Shown in pieces: positions 18,118 through 27,396 of a stretch of 64,000 nt of DNA. Source of the stretch: JAMHWD01 sp035911135 (GTDB lineage Bacteria > Pseudomonadota > Alphaproteobacteria > Micavibrionales > Micavibrionaceae); contig JAMHWD010000011.1 in NCBI GenBank assembly GCA_035911135.1, positions 1 to 64,000 on the forward strand. The letters are read 5' to 3'. The notes beneath the pieces are model-generated. The model saw nothing but the letters and a program-made list of their open reading frames with translations, was not told the DNA's origin and did no database searches. The position numbers and the translations under genes were made by a program. Position 1 is the stretch's first letter, and the number at the start of each line of letters is the position of its first letter.

Positions 18118-19002
18118 ATGAAAAAGAAAAATCTGATTCATGTCGTCTGCGGCCCCACCGCCAGCGGAAAATCCGCCCATGCGATGGAACTGGCCCGCAA
18201 ACAGGACGGCGTGATCATTAACTGCGATTCGCTTCAAATCTATGAAGGCCTCCCTTTGCTGACCGCCCAGCCATCGGACGATGATTACGAATCCGCACCG
18301 CATCTTTTATATGCGCGCCTGCATCCCAATGATGTCTGCAGCGCCGGCAACTGGTGCGAACTGTCCATCCCACTGATCACAGACATTCTGGCCGCCGGGC
18401 AAACGCCCATTATCTGCGGCGGTACGGGGCTTTATATCAAGGCGCTGACTGAAGGCCTTTCCCCTATCCCCGATATCCCCGATGATATCCGTAGCGCCGT
18501 GGTGGAACGCTATGAATTCATTGGCGCGGCCGAATTTTATAAAGAACTGCAATCCCGTGATCCCGTCATGGCGGCGCGTTATCACATCAATCACAAGGCG
18601 CGGATCATACGCGCGATGGAAGTCATCGAGGCCACCGGAAAATCCCTGGCCGACTGGCAAGACCTGCCGCGTTCCGGCCCTCCGGCGAATTGGGAATTTG
18701 CCTTCACGCCCATCATGCCGGAGCGTGACATGTTATATGAACGCTGCAATAGCCGTCTTTTATCCATGATTGATTCTGGCGCGCTTGAAGAAGTACGGCA
18801 ATTTGGAGACCGAATCGATTCCGGTGAGGTCCGCCCGGATATTCCGCTGACAAAGGCGCTGGGATTTCATGAATTTCTAAGGCATTTGCACGGGGGAATC
18901 AGCCTTGAAGAGGCTCTCACATTGGCGCAAGCGCAAACCCGCCATTACGCCAAAAGACAGGTCACATGGTTCCGGCATCAGATTCCCGGCCATTTTCAAT
19001 GA
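18118..19002 (+). CDS. miaA: tRNA dimethylallyltransferase
   Basis: 294 aa. The P-loop VVCGPTASGKSAHAMELAR lies at residues 8-26, followed by INCDSLQIYEGLPLLTAQPS (catalytic Asp and Thr region), ICGGTGLYIKAL, and the C-terminal PLTKALGFHEF and HYAKRQVTWFRH blocks. It transfers a dimethylallyl group to A37 of tRNAs reading UNN codons. It stands immediately upstream of the ilv genes, a common alphaproteobacterial order. AAGGA lies about 15 nt before the ATG, so the start is probable rather than certain. Confidence 0.95.
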   Translation: MKKKNLIHVVCGPTASGKSAHAMELARKQDGVIINCDSLQIYEGLPLLTAQPSDDDYESAPHLLYARLHPNDVCSAGNWCELSIPLITDILAAGQTPIICGGTGLYIKALTEGLSPIPDIPDDIRSAVVERYEFIGAAEFYKELQSRDPVMAARYHINHKARIIRAMEVIEATGKSLADWQDLPRSGPPANWEFAFTPIMPERDMLYERCNSRLLSMIDSGALEEVRQFGDRIDSGEVRPDIPLTKALGFHEFLRHLHGGISLEEALTLAQAQTRHYAKRQVTWFRHQIPGHFQ

Positions 19003-19082
19003 CATAATACCCGCAAAAACCCTTTATATTGAAATATTATTTCGTTTTATAAATAAAAAAGCATTTTTTGTTTCTTTTGGTA

Positions 19083-19111
19083 TTGCATTGGTGAAATTTT
19101 CATGCATAAAT
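19083..19111 (+). promoter_or_regulatory. Candidate promoter upstream of structured region
   Basis: TTGCAT (19083-19088) and ATAAAT (19106-19111) with a 17-nt spacer, in an AT-rich stretch. The expected start near 19118 is just before the first stem-forming bases of the structured region. Confidence 0.45.
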
Positions 19112-19117
19112 GAACTT

Positions 19118-19310
19118 AACAGAGACCACAAAGCCTAAAACAAAAAGGCACAGGTTTCGGAAAAGGTCTGAAAAGGACAAACAGCGATTACACAGGGGTG
19201 TGTTAACCGCTAAGTACAAAACAAGAAGGCGAAAATGCCTCTTATCTTAAGCGCGGTCCGGATGATGCTCTGCTTTTCTCCCAGAGACATCGATCCCGGC
19301 GCGCTTTAAG
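19118..19310 (+). ncRNA. Candidate structured RNA of unknown family
   Basis: Consecutive inverted repeats. AGACC/GGTCT (19123-19127 with 19165-19169) encloses GCCT/AGGC (19133-19136 with 19146-19149). AGCG/CGCT (19183-19186 with 19208-19211) encloses TTA/TAA and CACA-GGGG-TGTG. GGC/GCC sits near 19228-19238. A long imperfect hairpin runs from CTTAAGCGCG (19246) to CGCGCTTTAAG (19310), with CTCTG/CAGAG around a 9-nt loop; about 25 pairs can form. No T-run follows. It may be a free small RNA or the first part of the ilvB leader transcript. No tmRNA, SRP or RNase P signature is visible. Confidence 0.45.
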
Positions 19311-19350
19311 ACTGTGTAGTATCCTGAAGAAATCCGGACAGGGATTGTTT

Positions 19351-19377
19351 TTGTTGCAGAGCCGTAAAAACTATATT
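19351..19377 (+). promoter_or_regulatory. Weak candidate promoter for the ilv attenuator
   Basis: TTGTTG (19351-19356) and TATATT (19372-19377) with a short 15-nt spacer. It would start transcription about 12 nt before the leader-peptide ATG. Spacing is poor, so this is tentative. Confidence 0.25.
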
Positions 19378-19395
19378 AACCAGTAAGGCATGATA

Positions 19396-19461
19396 ATGAC
19401 AGCTGACCTTGGTATTGCCCTTCTAATTGTGGGCCTCGTGATGGAGGCGCCGCGAAGCTGA
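19396..19461 (+). CDS. ilv operon leader peptide
   Basis: 21 codons encoding MTADLGIALLIVGLVMEAPR followed by Ser and TGA. Eight of 21 residues are Leu, Ile or Val, concentrated between residues 5 and 15, as expected for a ribosome-stalling peptide sensing branched-chain aminoacyl-tRNA. TAAGG at 19384-19388 is 7 nt before this ATG; an in-frame ATG at 19390 is too close to it. The peptide is followed by mutually exclusive hairpins ending in an intrinsic terminator, so its role is attenuation control of ilvB. Confidence 0.8.
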   Translation: MTADLGIALLIVGLVMEAPRS

Positions 19462-19533
19462 TCGTCAGGTAAAAGATCATAACTTCGAGACAACGGCGCC
19501 CCGCACCAGATCAAGGTTTGCGGGTTTTTTATT
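19446..19533 (+). terminator. ilvB attenuator: anti-terminator and intrinsic terminator
   Basis: The terminator is CCCGCA (19500-19505) with TGCGGG (19519-19524), followed by TTTTTTATT. The alternative pairing is GGCGCC..GAAG (19446-19457) with CTTC..GGCGCC (19483-19500). It overlaps the terminator only at its edge and includes the last leader codons, so ribosome position decides which structures form. This is the classic layout of a transcription attenuator for branched-chain amino-acid genes. Confidence 0.78.
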
Positions 19534-19580
19534 ATCTTTAACAAACGCACAACACGGACAAGAAACAAAAGACAAAGATC

Positions 19581-21374
<1,794 letters not shown>

Positions 21375-21397
21375 AATTTGCAATACCTGAAAAGGCG

Positions 21398-22180
21398 TTA
21401 CCGATCAAACATCTGCGCGATGAAGATCGGTCCGCTTTTGAAATCGCGCACACGGGCATAGCTGCGTTTGGCCAGCGCCTGCTCCACAGCGTCCTGACTT
21501 TCCTTATAGGATTGCCGCGCGCCATGTGACAACCACAAGGTCTGCCGGGCAAGGCTGCCAAGATAATCAGCCGCCGCAACACGCTCTGGCGTGCCCGGCA
21601 AATAACACAGCATATTAAACGACATCACCACATCATAGGGAATTGCCATTGCGGGCGCTTCCAGCACATTAAAGGCTGGCAGGGCCTTGACCTGCGATTT
21701 CACATCATCATTCACAGCCATGAAATCCCCCTGCAGCGAGAAGTAACGATGCCTGTATTCGTTGGGGATGGCCTTATAAAACCCGGCCGGATAAACACCC
21801 GTTGCGGCGGCATTAAGTTTTTTCTGCGAGATATCGGCCATGTGAATCTCAACCGGAATATCGCGCTTTTGCTTGCGCGCTTCTTCCTTGAATATCGCCG
21901 ATAGCGTATAGGCCTCGCAGCCGATACTGGAGGGAAGGCTAAGTACTCTTATGGGCTGTCCCGGCGAGGCGCGTTCGATGGCATGCTGGGCGATACGTTC
22001 CGGCAAACCGCCCGTATCGTGATAACGAAAGAATGTCGTCATATCCCACCGGCTATCATCTTCCGGGGTAAAACTCATATCCCTGTCATCCACGACAAAG
22101 GTTGCGTGATAGGCCATATTCTGACGGACATTAAGGCCGCCGCCCCATTCTTCCGGAGCCTGTACAGGTTTAAGATACAT
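21398..22180 (-). CDS. CheR-like SAM-dependent methyltransferase
   Basis: 260 aa from ATG 22180 (a TTG at 22210 would add 10 residues). The order of blocks follows the CheR catalytic domain: TTFFRYHDTGGLPERIAQHA, then RVLSLPSSIGCEAYTLSAIF (SAM loop), HMADISQKKLNAAATGVYPA, YRHRYFSLQGDFM, and YDVVMSFNMLCYLPGTPERV in place of the F-D-x-I-x-C-R-N-V-x-I-Y-F motif. The usual SAxCSxGEE pattern is altered to SLPSSIGCE. No chemotaxis genes are nearby, so the substrate is open. With the next gene it interrupts the ilvB-ilvH pair. Confidence 0.7.
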   Translation of the reverse strand: MYLKPVQAPEEWGGGLNVRQNMAYHATFVVDDRDMSFTPEDDSRWDMTTFFRYHDTGGLPERIAQHAIERASPGQPIRVLSLPSSIGCEAYTLSAIFKEEARKQKRDIPVEIHMADISQKKLNAAATGVYPAGFYKAIPNEYRHRYFSLQGDFMAVNDDVKSQVKALPAFNVLEAPAMAIPYDVVMSFNMLCYLPGTPERVAAADYLGSLARQTLWLSHGARQSYKESQDAVEQALAKRSYARVRDFKSGPIFIAQMFDR

Positions 22181-22262
22181 GCACAATCTTATAGCAGACC
22201 ATGCTTGCAAAAATCAAATATTAGGGAAATAAATTTTTCGAATGTATATAAATATCAATGAT

Positions 22263-24494
22263 TTATATGGTCATTCTCTGGGCTGCTGCCGGACGTTCGG
22301 CCTGCGGCGCGGCAATTTCTGTTTCCGGCGGCGGCGTGGCAATCGCCTTGATATCATTCTGCGCGACATAGGATGAAACAATGTCCAGCGCGCCGCTGGC
22401 ATCCAGATCATTGTAAAATTCCCTCTGCGCTTCCGGCTGGCCGGCCAACGCGGCAAAGGCGGCAAGCTCCGGCGGCGCATTATCAGGCAAATCCGCGCCG
22501 GCGATCAATTCATTGAGTTCTTCAAATCCAACCCCTTCATCAGCCGTCAAGCCAAGACGGTCCATGATGTAGTCGTTAATCGCCCCCGGATTTTCGCGCA
22601 ATGCCGTGTCCTCGGCAAAACCAAACAGGCGCGTCTGGAAAATATTAGCATCCTCATAGGCCGCCAGATAACCTGCCACCTGCGGATGCTTGGCGGCCAT
22701 GACATCGGGATTGGATTCAGATTCTGCGAGACGCCGCATGAAATCCATCCGGTCATCAACAGGCATCATATCCATAAAGGCCGCAATGTTTTCAGGATCG
22801 CGCATCGCGCCTTCCATCTCGGTCATAAAACTATCAAAGGCCTGATCGCGCAGACCGGCAAGTTGATAAAATTCCCGGTTTTGTTCCTCTGTCGGCATTG
22901 CAATGCCCAGGGCGGAATTTTCAAGCGCTTGCTGCGCGGTCTTGAAGGCATTGCTGGCCTCGATCATGGCATGAAGACCTTGCGGCACGCCTTCCAGACT
23001 TTCCGGGATGGTATCCACCGCGCCCATCAATAACTCGCTCTGTGCGCTTTGCGTGCCCAGCATACTCATCGAGAGCGTATCCACCGCATCGGCAGGTAAA
23101 TTGGGCGCATAAGTATCGACCCATTCTTCAAAGGCCGCGCGCGCTTTCATCTCCAGCCCTATCGTGCCGATAATTGATAACCCCGTAGGATCCGCCGTAT
23201 TGATCACATTATCCGCCTGCATGGCAATTTCCATCTCGGTGCTTAATTGCCTGTAAGCCATCAGGGCTTCATCCGATATGATGCCTTGCGCGTGCAGATC
23301 ATCGGCGTAATCACGCTGGGCGGCACTGGCCGCGCTGGTCATCCCCGCGCCAGCCACCGCAGAAACAATGCCCACGGCCGGCAAATGCCCGCCAAGCCGC
23401 GCCGCCTTGGCGGCCTTGGATAAATCACCCGCGATATCGGCAGCTGTTTCGACCGCGCTCATTTCCCGGACATGACCGGAAATTTCATTTAGAATACTCT
23501 TCGTGCCGCGATCCGCCAGATCAATATCCTGCGAGACCTTGCCGATAAAATCATCCAGATCGGCGCTGCCGTAAATCAGGCTCTCGCGGCGGCTGACATC
23601 ACTGACGCCCACCGCATCCAGAACGGCCATCTTGATCGCATTATCCGGCCCAGCGCCTGTATTAAGATATCTATCCAGATTATCGACAAAACCGGGATGC
23701 TCCTGCCCCATCAATGCCAATAGCCGCACATGACCTGTATCCTCACCCATGCCGGAGAGCTGCGTGATATCCTGCATCAGGCGGCTACGGTCTGGAAATC
23801 CTTCCCCTTGCGAAAGAATAATCTCATGCTTGCCGGAATCCAGCATGGCCTGAAAACCTTGTTCATTCATGCCATTCAATTCCGGGACTGCTGCGGGATC
23901 AATCTGCAGCATAAACTCTTTTGTCTGCGTCCCGGTCGGTGTTTGCACCGTGAAAGTTCCGCTGATGAACGGGGTCTCATCGACATAATCAATATTATGC
24001 AGGACCATATCGCCCGGCTGCCCGGCCAGTGATGTTTCAATCAGGACAGGCTCGCGCAATTGCATGGCCTGATGGGCATGCACGGCTTCGGGGGCATCTT
24101 CGATTATGGCCGGCGTATCCACAGGCGGCGCTGCGGGAATGGCTGTGCGCTGCGCGTGCGTATCGCGCAAGGCGGCATCCTTGTCCGGGAATTGCGCGCC
24201 ATCGCTCAGGATCATGCCATCCAGATTTTTTTCAATCAGAGCCTCTACAGTCCCGCCGCTGAATAATTTTTCACGCTCGGCAATCTTCATGCCTTCAAGA
24301 CTGGGAAATTCTCCGGCATCCAGCGGAATGATAACCTCGCGCACATCATCGCCATAATTGGCGGAATACGTGCCGGTCAGATACGGAACACCATCCCTGA
24401 AAGAAACGTTATCGACAACAACATCAACGGGTTTCCCCCCTATCTGCGCCTCAACGAGCACAGGATCGCTTGTTGCGTATGAGTAATCGGCCAT
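22263..24494 (-). CDS. Large acidic hypothetical protein with duplicated N-terminal module
   Basis: 743 aa. ATG 24494 is chosen; AAGGG lies 11 nt upstream. Two homologous modules of about 90 residues occur near residues 10-100 (DPVLVEAQIGGKPVDVVVDN ... GVPYLTGTYS ... GAQFPDKDAALRD) and 145-235 (EPVLIETSLAGQPGDMVLHN ... ETPFISGTFT ... GEGFPDRSRLMQD). The remainder is helical, with a short Ala/Gly-rich segment near 370-390 (LPAVGIVSAVAGAGMTSAAS), and ends with a Pro/Glu/Ala tail. No signal peptide. I do not recognise the family; size, repeats and acidity suggest a structural or effector-like protein, which is speculation. Confidence 0.7.
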   Translation of the reverse strand: MADYSYATSDPVLVEAQIGGKPVDVVVDNVSFRDGVPYLTGTYSANYGDDVREVIIPLDAGEFPSLEGMKIAEREKLFSGGTVEALIEKNLDGMILSDGAQFPDKDAALRDTHAQRTAIPAAPPVDTPAIIEDAPEAVHAHQAMQLREPVLIETSLAGQPGDMVLHNIDYVDETPFISGTFTVQTPTGTQTKEFMLQIDPAAVPELNGMNEQGFQAMLDSGKHEIILSQGEGFPDRSRLMQDITQLSGMGEDTGHVRLLALMGQEHPGFVDNLDRYLNTGAGPDNAIKMAVLDAVGVSDVSRRESLIYGSADLDDFIGKVSQDIDLADRGTKSILNEISGHVREMSAVETAADIAGDLSKAAKAARLGGHLPAVGIVSAVAGAGMTSAASAAQRDYADDLHAQGIISDEALMAYRQLSTEMEIAMQADNVINTADPTGLSIIGTIGLEMKARAAFEEWVDTYAPNLPADAVDTLSMSMLGTQSAQSELLMGAVDTIPESLEGVPQGLHAMIEASNAFKTAQQALENSALGIAMPTEEQNREFYQLAGLRDQAFDSFMTEMEGAMRDPENIAAFMDMMPVDDRMDFMRRLAESESNPDVMAAKHPQVAGYLAAYEDANIFQTRLFGFAEDTALRENPGAINDYIMDRLGLTADEGVGFEELNELIAGADLPDNAPPELAAFAALAGQPEAQREFYNDLDASGALDIVSSYVAQNDIKAIATPPPETEIAAPQAERPAAAQRMTI

Positions 24495-24646
24495 TGCCGC
24501 CAGCACCCTTGGTTATAATTCTTATTATTTTTCCATATATTATAGTTTTGTAAGGTTATGAATTCCTTAACAAAAACCGAGGCAAAACACATATATTTTT
24601 AGGCTAATCAATAGCTTGCAACTTGCCGCCTTCAGGCTGTACATTT

Positions 24647-25216
24647 ATGACCATGAGCGAATCTTCCAAGAAAAAAAGCAAATCCGTCTATGGCCCCGGC
24701 CCGAAGGATACCAGCATCGAATCCCATACTTTTGCCGTTCTGGTGGATAACGAACCCGGCGTTCTGGCCAAGGTGATCGGCCTGTTTGCAGGACGCGGAT
24801 ACAACATCGATTCCCTCACCGTGGCGGAAACCGACCATGATGCACATCTATCGCGCATTACCATTGTCTGCACCGGAACGCCTGCCGTTATCCAGCAGAT
24901 CAAAACCCAGCTGGAACGCATTGTCTCGGTCAAGCGTGTACAGGATCTGACCGTCGAGGGCCCCTTCGTGGACCGTGAACTGGCACTGGTCAAGGTTACC
25001 GGGGAAGGCGATAAACGTATCGAAGCCCTGCGTATTGCCGATATTTTCCGCGCCCGTGTGGTTGATAGCACCCTTAAATCCTTCGTCTTTGAAGTTACAG
25101 GCACAAAAGCCAAGATTGATGCCTTCCTCGATCTGATGCGCCCCTTGGGCCTGATTGATGTCAGCCGGACCGGCATTGCCGCCATTTCTCGCGGAAAAGA
25201 AAGCATTTCAGCCTAG
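24647..25216 (+). CDS. ilvH: Acetolactate synthase small (regulatory) subunit
   Basis: 189 aa. SHTFAVLVDNEPGVLAKVIG and LFAGRGYNIDSLTVAETDH form the N-terminal ACT domain. The C-terminal domain contains VDRELALVKVTGEG and TGTKAKIDAFLDLMRPLGLID. It binds valine and stimulates or inhibits IlvB. The start is ATG 24647 or 24653; a TTG at 24623 also fits the frame. Because two minus-strand genes separate it from ilvB, it must have its own promoter in the AT-rich 150-bp gap upstream. ilvC follows after 77 bp. Confidence 0.95.
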   Translation: MTMSESSKKKSKSVYGPGPKDTSIESHTFAVLVDNEPGVLAKVIGLFAGRGYNIDSLTVAETDHDAHLSRITIVCTGTPAVIQQIKTQLERIVSVKRVQDLTVEGPFVDRELALVKVTGEGDKRIEALRIADIFRARVVDSTLKSFVFEVTGTKAKIDAFLDLMRPLGLIDVSRTGIAAISRGKESISA

Positions 25217-25293
25217 TTTTTCTATTGATTCTCGTGCCAAAACCCTGTTTGATAATGGCCGTATTATCACAATAATAGAGGATCATCTTACCC

Positions 25294-26364
25294 ATGACAC
25301 AATCATCCGCCGCGAAAGCTGCCAACCCTAATGCTGACAAAGCCTTACGCATTTTCTATGACAAGGACTGCAACACTGATCTGATCAAGGACAAAAAAGT
25401 TGTAATCGTGGGTTACGGAAGCCAAGGGCACGCTCATGCCTGCAACCTGAAAGATTCCGGCGTGAAGGAAATCAAGGTTGCGCTCCGTGATGGTTCGCCT
25501 TCGGCTGAGAAAGCCAAGGCAGCCGGCCTCGAAGTTTTAAGCGTAGCCGCCGCCGCCGCATGGGCCGATGTCATTATGATCCTCACACCTGATGAAATGC
25601 AGGCCGATATCTATGCCGAGCAGATCGCCCCGCACATCAAACCCGGCGCGACACTCGCTTTTGCCCATGGTCTGAACATCCATTTCGGCCTGATCAAACC
25701 CCCTTCAAATGTTGATGTCATCATGATCGCCCCCAAAGGCCCGGGCCACACAGTCCGCAGCGAATACAGCCGCGGCGGCGGCGTGCCTTGCCTTGTAGCG
25801 GTTTATCAGGACGCTTCCGGCTCTGCGCTGGATGTGGCCCTGTCATATGCCTGCGCGGTGGGCGGCGGACGCTCCGGCATTATCGAGACAAACTTCAAGG
25901 ACGAGTGCGAAACCGACCTGTTCGGCGAACAAGCCGTTCTGTGCGGCGGTATCTCCGCCCTGATCAAGGCCGGTTACGAGACGCTGGTCGAGGCCGGTTA
26001 TCCGCCCGAAATGGCGTATTTCGAGTGCCTGCACGAGACAAAACTGATCGTGGATCTTCTTTATGAAGGCGGTCTGGCCAATATGCGCTACTCGATCTCG
26101 AATACTGCCGAGTTTGGCGATTACACACGTGGCCCCCGCGTTGTAACAGCCGAAACCAAGGCCGAGATGAAGAAAATCCTCGAGGAAATCCAGAGCGGCC
26201 AGTTCGTGAAGGAATTCATGGGCGGCAACAAGGAAGGCCTCAGCCGCCTGAAGGAAATCCGCGAGTCTGAATCCAAGCACCCAATCGAGGAAGTCGGCGC
26301 GCGCCTGCGTGGCCTGATGCCATGGATCGGCAAGAACAAGCTGGTTGATAAGGCCAAGAATTAA
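25294..26364 (+). CDS. ilvC: Ketol-acid reductoisomerase (class I)
   Basis: 356 aa. The Rossmann loop VVIVGYGSQGHAHACNLKDSG is near residue 35; PKGPGHTVRSEYSRGGGVPC and FKDECETDLFGEQAVLCGG carry the active-site and metal-binding residues, and the C-terminal knotted domain has YEGGLANMRYSISNTAEFGDY. It isomerises and reduces acetolactate to dihydroxyisovalerate with NADPH and Mg. The length matches class I, with a slightly extended N-terminus. An intrinsic terminator follows. Confidence 0.97.
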   Translation: MTQSSAAKAANPNADKALRIFYDKDCNTDLIKDKKVVIVGYGSQGHAHACNLKDSGVKEIKVALRDGSPSAEKAKAAGLEVLSVAAAAAWADVIMILTPDEMQADIYAEQIAPHIKPGATLAFAHGLNIHFGLIKPPSNVDVIMIAPKGPGHTVRSEYSRGGGVPCLVAVYQDASGSALDVALSYACAVGGGRSGIIETNFKDECETDLFGEQAVLCGGISALIKAGYETLVEAGYPPEMAYFECLHETKLIVDLLYEGGLANMRYSISNTAEFGDYTRGPRVVTAETKAEMKKILEEIQSGQFVKEFMGGNKEGLSRLKEIRESESKHPIEEVGARLRGLMPWIGKNKLVDKAKN

Positions 26365-26422
26365 TTTATTCAAAAAAGCCTCATTAAAGGCTGGACGAAT
26401 ATAAGAATAGTATTATGTTGGG

Positions 26423-26455
26423 AAAGGTCGGGACGTTAAGGTTCCGGCCTTTTCT
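26423..26455 (+). terminator. Rho-independent terminator after ilvC
   Basis: AAAGGTCGG (26423-26431) pairs with CCGGCCTTT (26444-26452), with one G-U pair and a 12-nt loop, and runs directly into TTT. It closes the ilvH-ilvC unit just before the transporter genes. Confidence 0.75.
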
Positions 26456-26475
26456 ACATTTTCAGGACCAACACT

Positions 26476-27396
26476 ATGACCACGGCCGCCGCCATCCCAG
26501 CAGCCCACCGCGACAATATCATGCGCGGTGTTGGTTTCGCGGCAATTGCCTTTTTCCTGCTGGCGGTGATGAATTTGATCGCCAAGCTTTTGAGCGGCCA
26601 GCACCATGTCATCGAGATCGCCTTCTATCGCAACCTTGTCTCCGTCATTCCGTTTCTGGCCTATATCCTGATTACAAAGCGGCATTACCTGTTTAGGACC
26701 GGCACGCCCAAGGCGCTGGGCGCACGCGCTACAATCGGAACCTTAAGCCTTATTACCACCTTTGCCGCGTTTCAGGCTCTGCCCATGGCAGAGGCCACAG
26801 TATTATTATTCACAACCTCCCTGATATCCCCGGCGCTGGCGTTTTTTATCCTGAAAGAACCCATTGGCCCCTATCGCTGGGCGGCGATATTGACGGGCTT
26901 TATCGGTGTCGGCCTGATGGTGGGCGTGGCTGGATTCACAGGCCCGTTATATGGGATCGGGCTTGGGATCGCGGCGGCGTGTATGCATGCCTGTCTTGGT
27001 TTGCTGCTGCGGATCATGAAATCGGAATCTCCCATCACAGTCACATTTTATTTCGTGCTGATCGGGATGCTGATTACGGGCGTATTCATGCCCTTTATTG
27101 CCGTCACGCCGACATGGCAGAATCTGGGACTTCTGGTGATAACCGGGATTTGCGGCGGATTGGCGCAATTGTGCTTATCGCTCGCCTTTAAAAATGCTCC
27201 GCCCGCCGCCGTGGCCCCGGTAAATTATACGGGCCTGATCTGGTCAACGGGCTTTGATCTGATCATCTGGCATCATCTGCCGGGCTGGCCGGTTTTTGCA
27301 GGTGCGGCCCTGATTTGCGGTGCGAATTTATTTATCCTCTACCGCGAAGCGCTAAAGAACCGCCAAGCCATGAAAGCGATGCATAATGGCGCGTGA
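26476..27396 (+). CDS. EamA/DMT family transporter (1 of 3 in tandem)
   Basis: 306 aa, ten hydrophobic segments in two EamA repeats. The pattern MNLIAKLLSGQHHVIEIAFYRNLVS (helix 1 to 2), ATIGTLSLITTFAAFQALPM, and PVNYTGLIWSTGFDLIIWHH near the C-terminus is shared almost block for block with the next two genes, so these are paralogues. Such proteins move small metabolites or amino acids; substrate unknown. AGGA precedes the ATG by 8 nt. It overlaps the next gene by 11 bp. Confidence 0.9.
   Translation: MTTAAAIPAAHRDNIMRGVGFAAIAFFLLAVMNLIAKLLSGQHHVIEIAFYRNLVSVIPFLAYILITKRHYLFRTGTPKALGARATIGTLSLITTFAAFQALPMAEATVLLFTTSLISPALAFFILKEPIGPYRWAAILTGFIGVGLMVGVAGFTGPLYGIGLGIAAACMHACLGLLLRIMKSESPITVTFYFVLIGMLITGVFMPFIAVTPTWQNLGLLVITGICGGLAQLCLSLAFKNAPPAAVAPVNYTGLIWSTGFDLIIWHHLPGWPVFAGAALICGANLFILYREALKNRQAMKAMHNGA

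Larger units (their letters stand above)
19003..19580 (+). other. Long intergenic region between miaA and ilvB
   Basis: 578 bp without a protein gene other than the short leader peptide. The order is an AT-rich stretch, a promoter-like pair near 19083-19111, a run of hairpins (19123-19310), a second weak promoter-like pair near 19351-19377, and the ilv leader peptide with its attenuator (19396-19533). The last 45 bp lead to the ilvB start without a clear Shine-Dalgarno. Confidence 0.8.

Noticed and set aside
19118..19310. tmRNA, SRP RNA, RNase P RNA or 6S RNA
   Set aside because: No tag-peptide coding segment, no GGAAG/AGCA SRP loop, no RNase P core sequence, and separate hairpins rather than one 6S-like rod.
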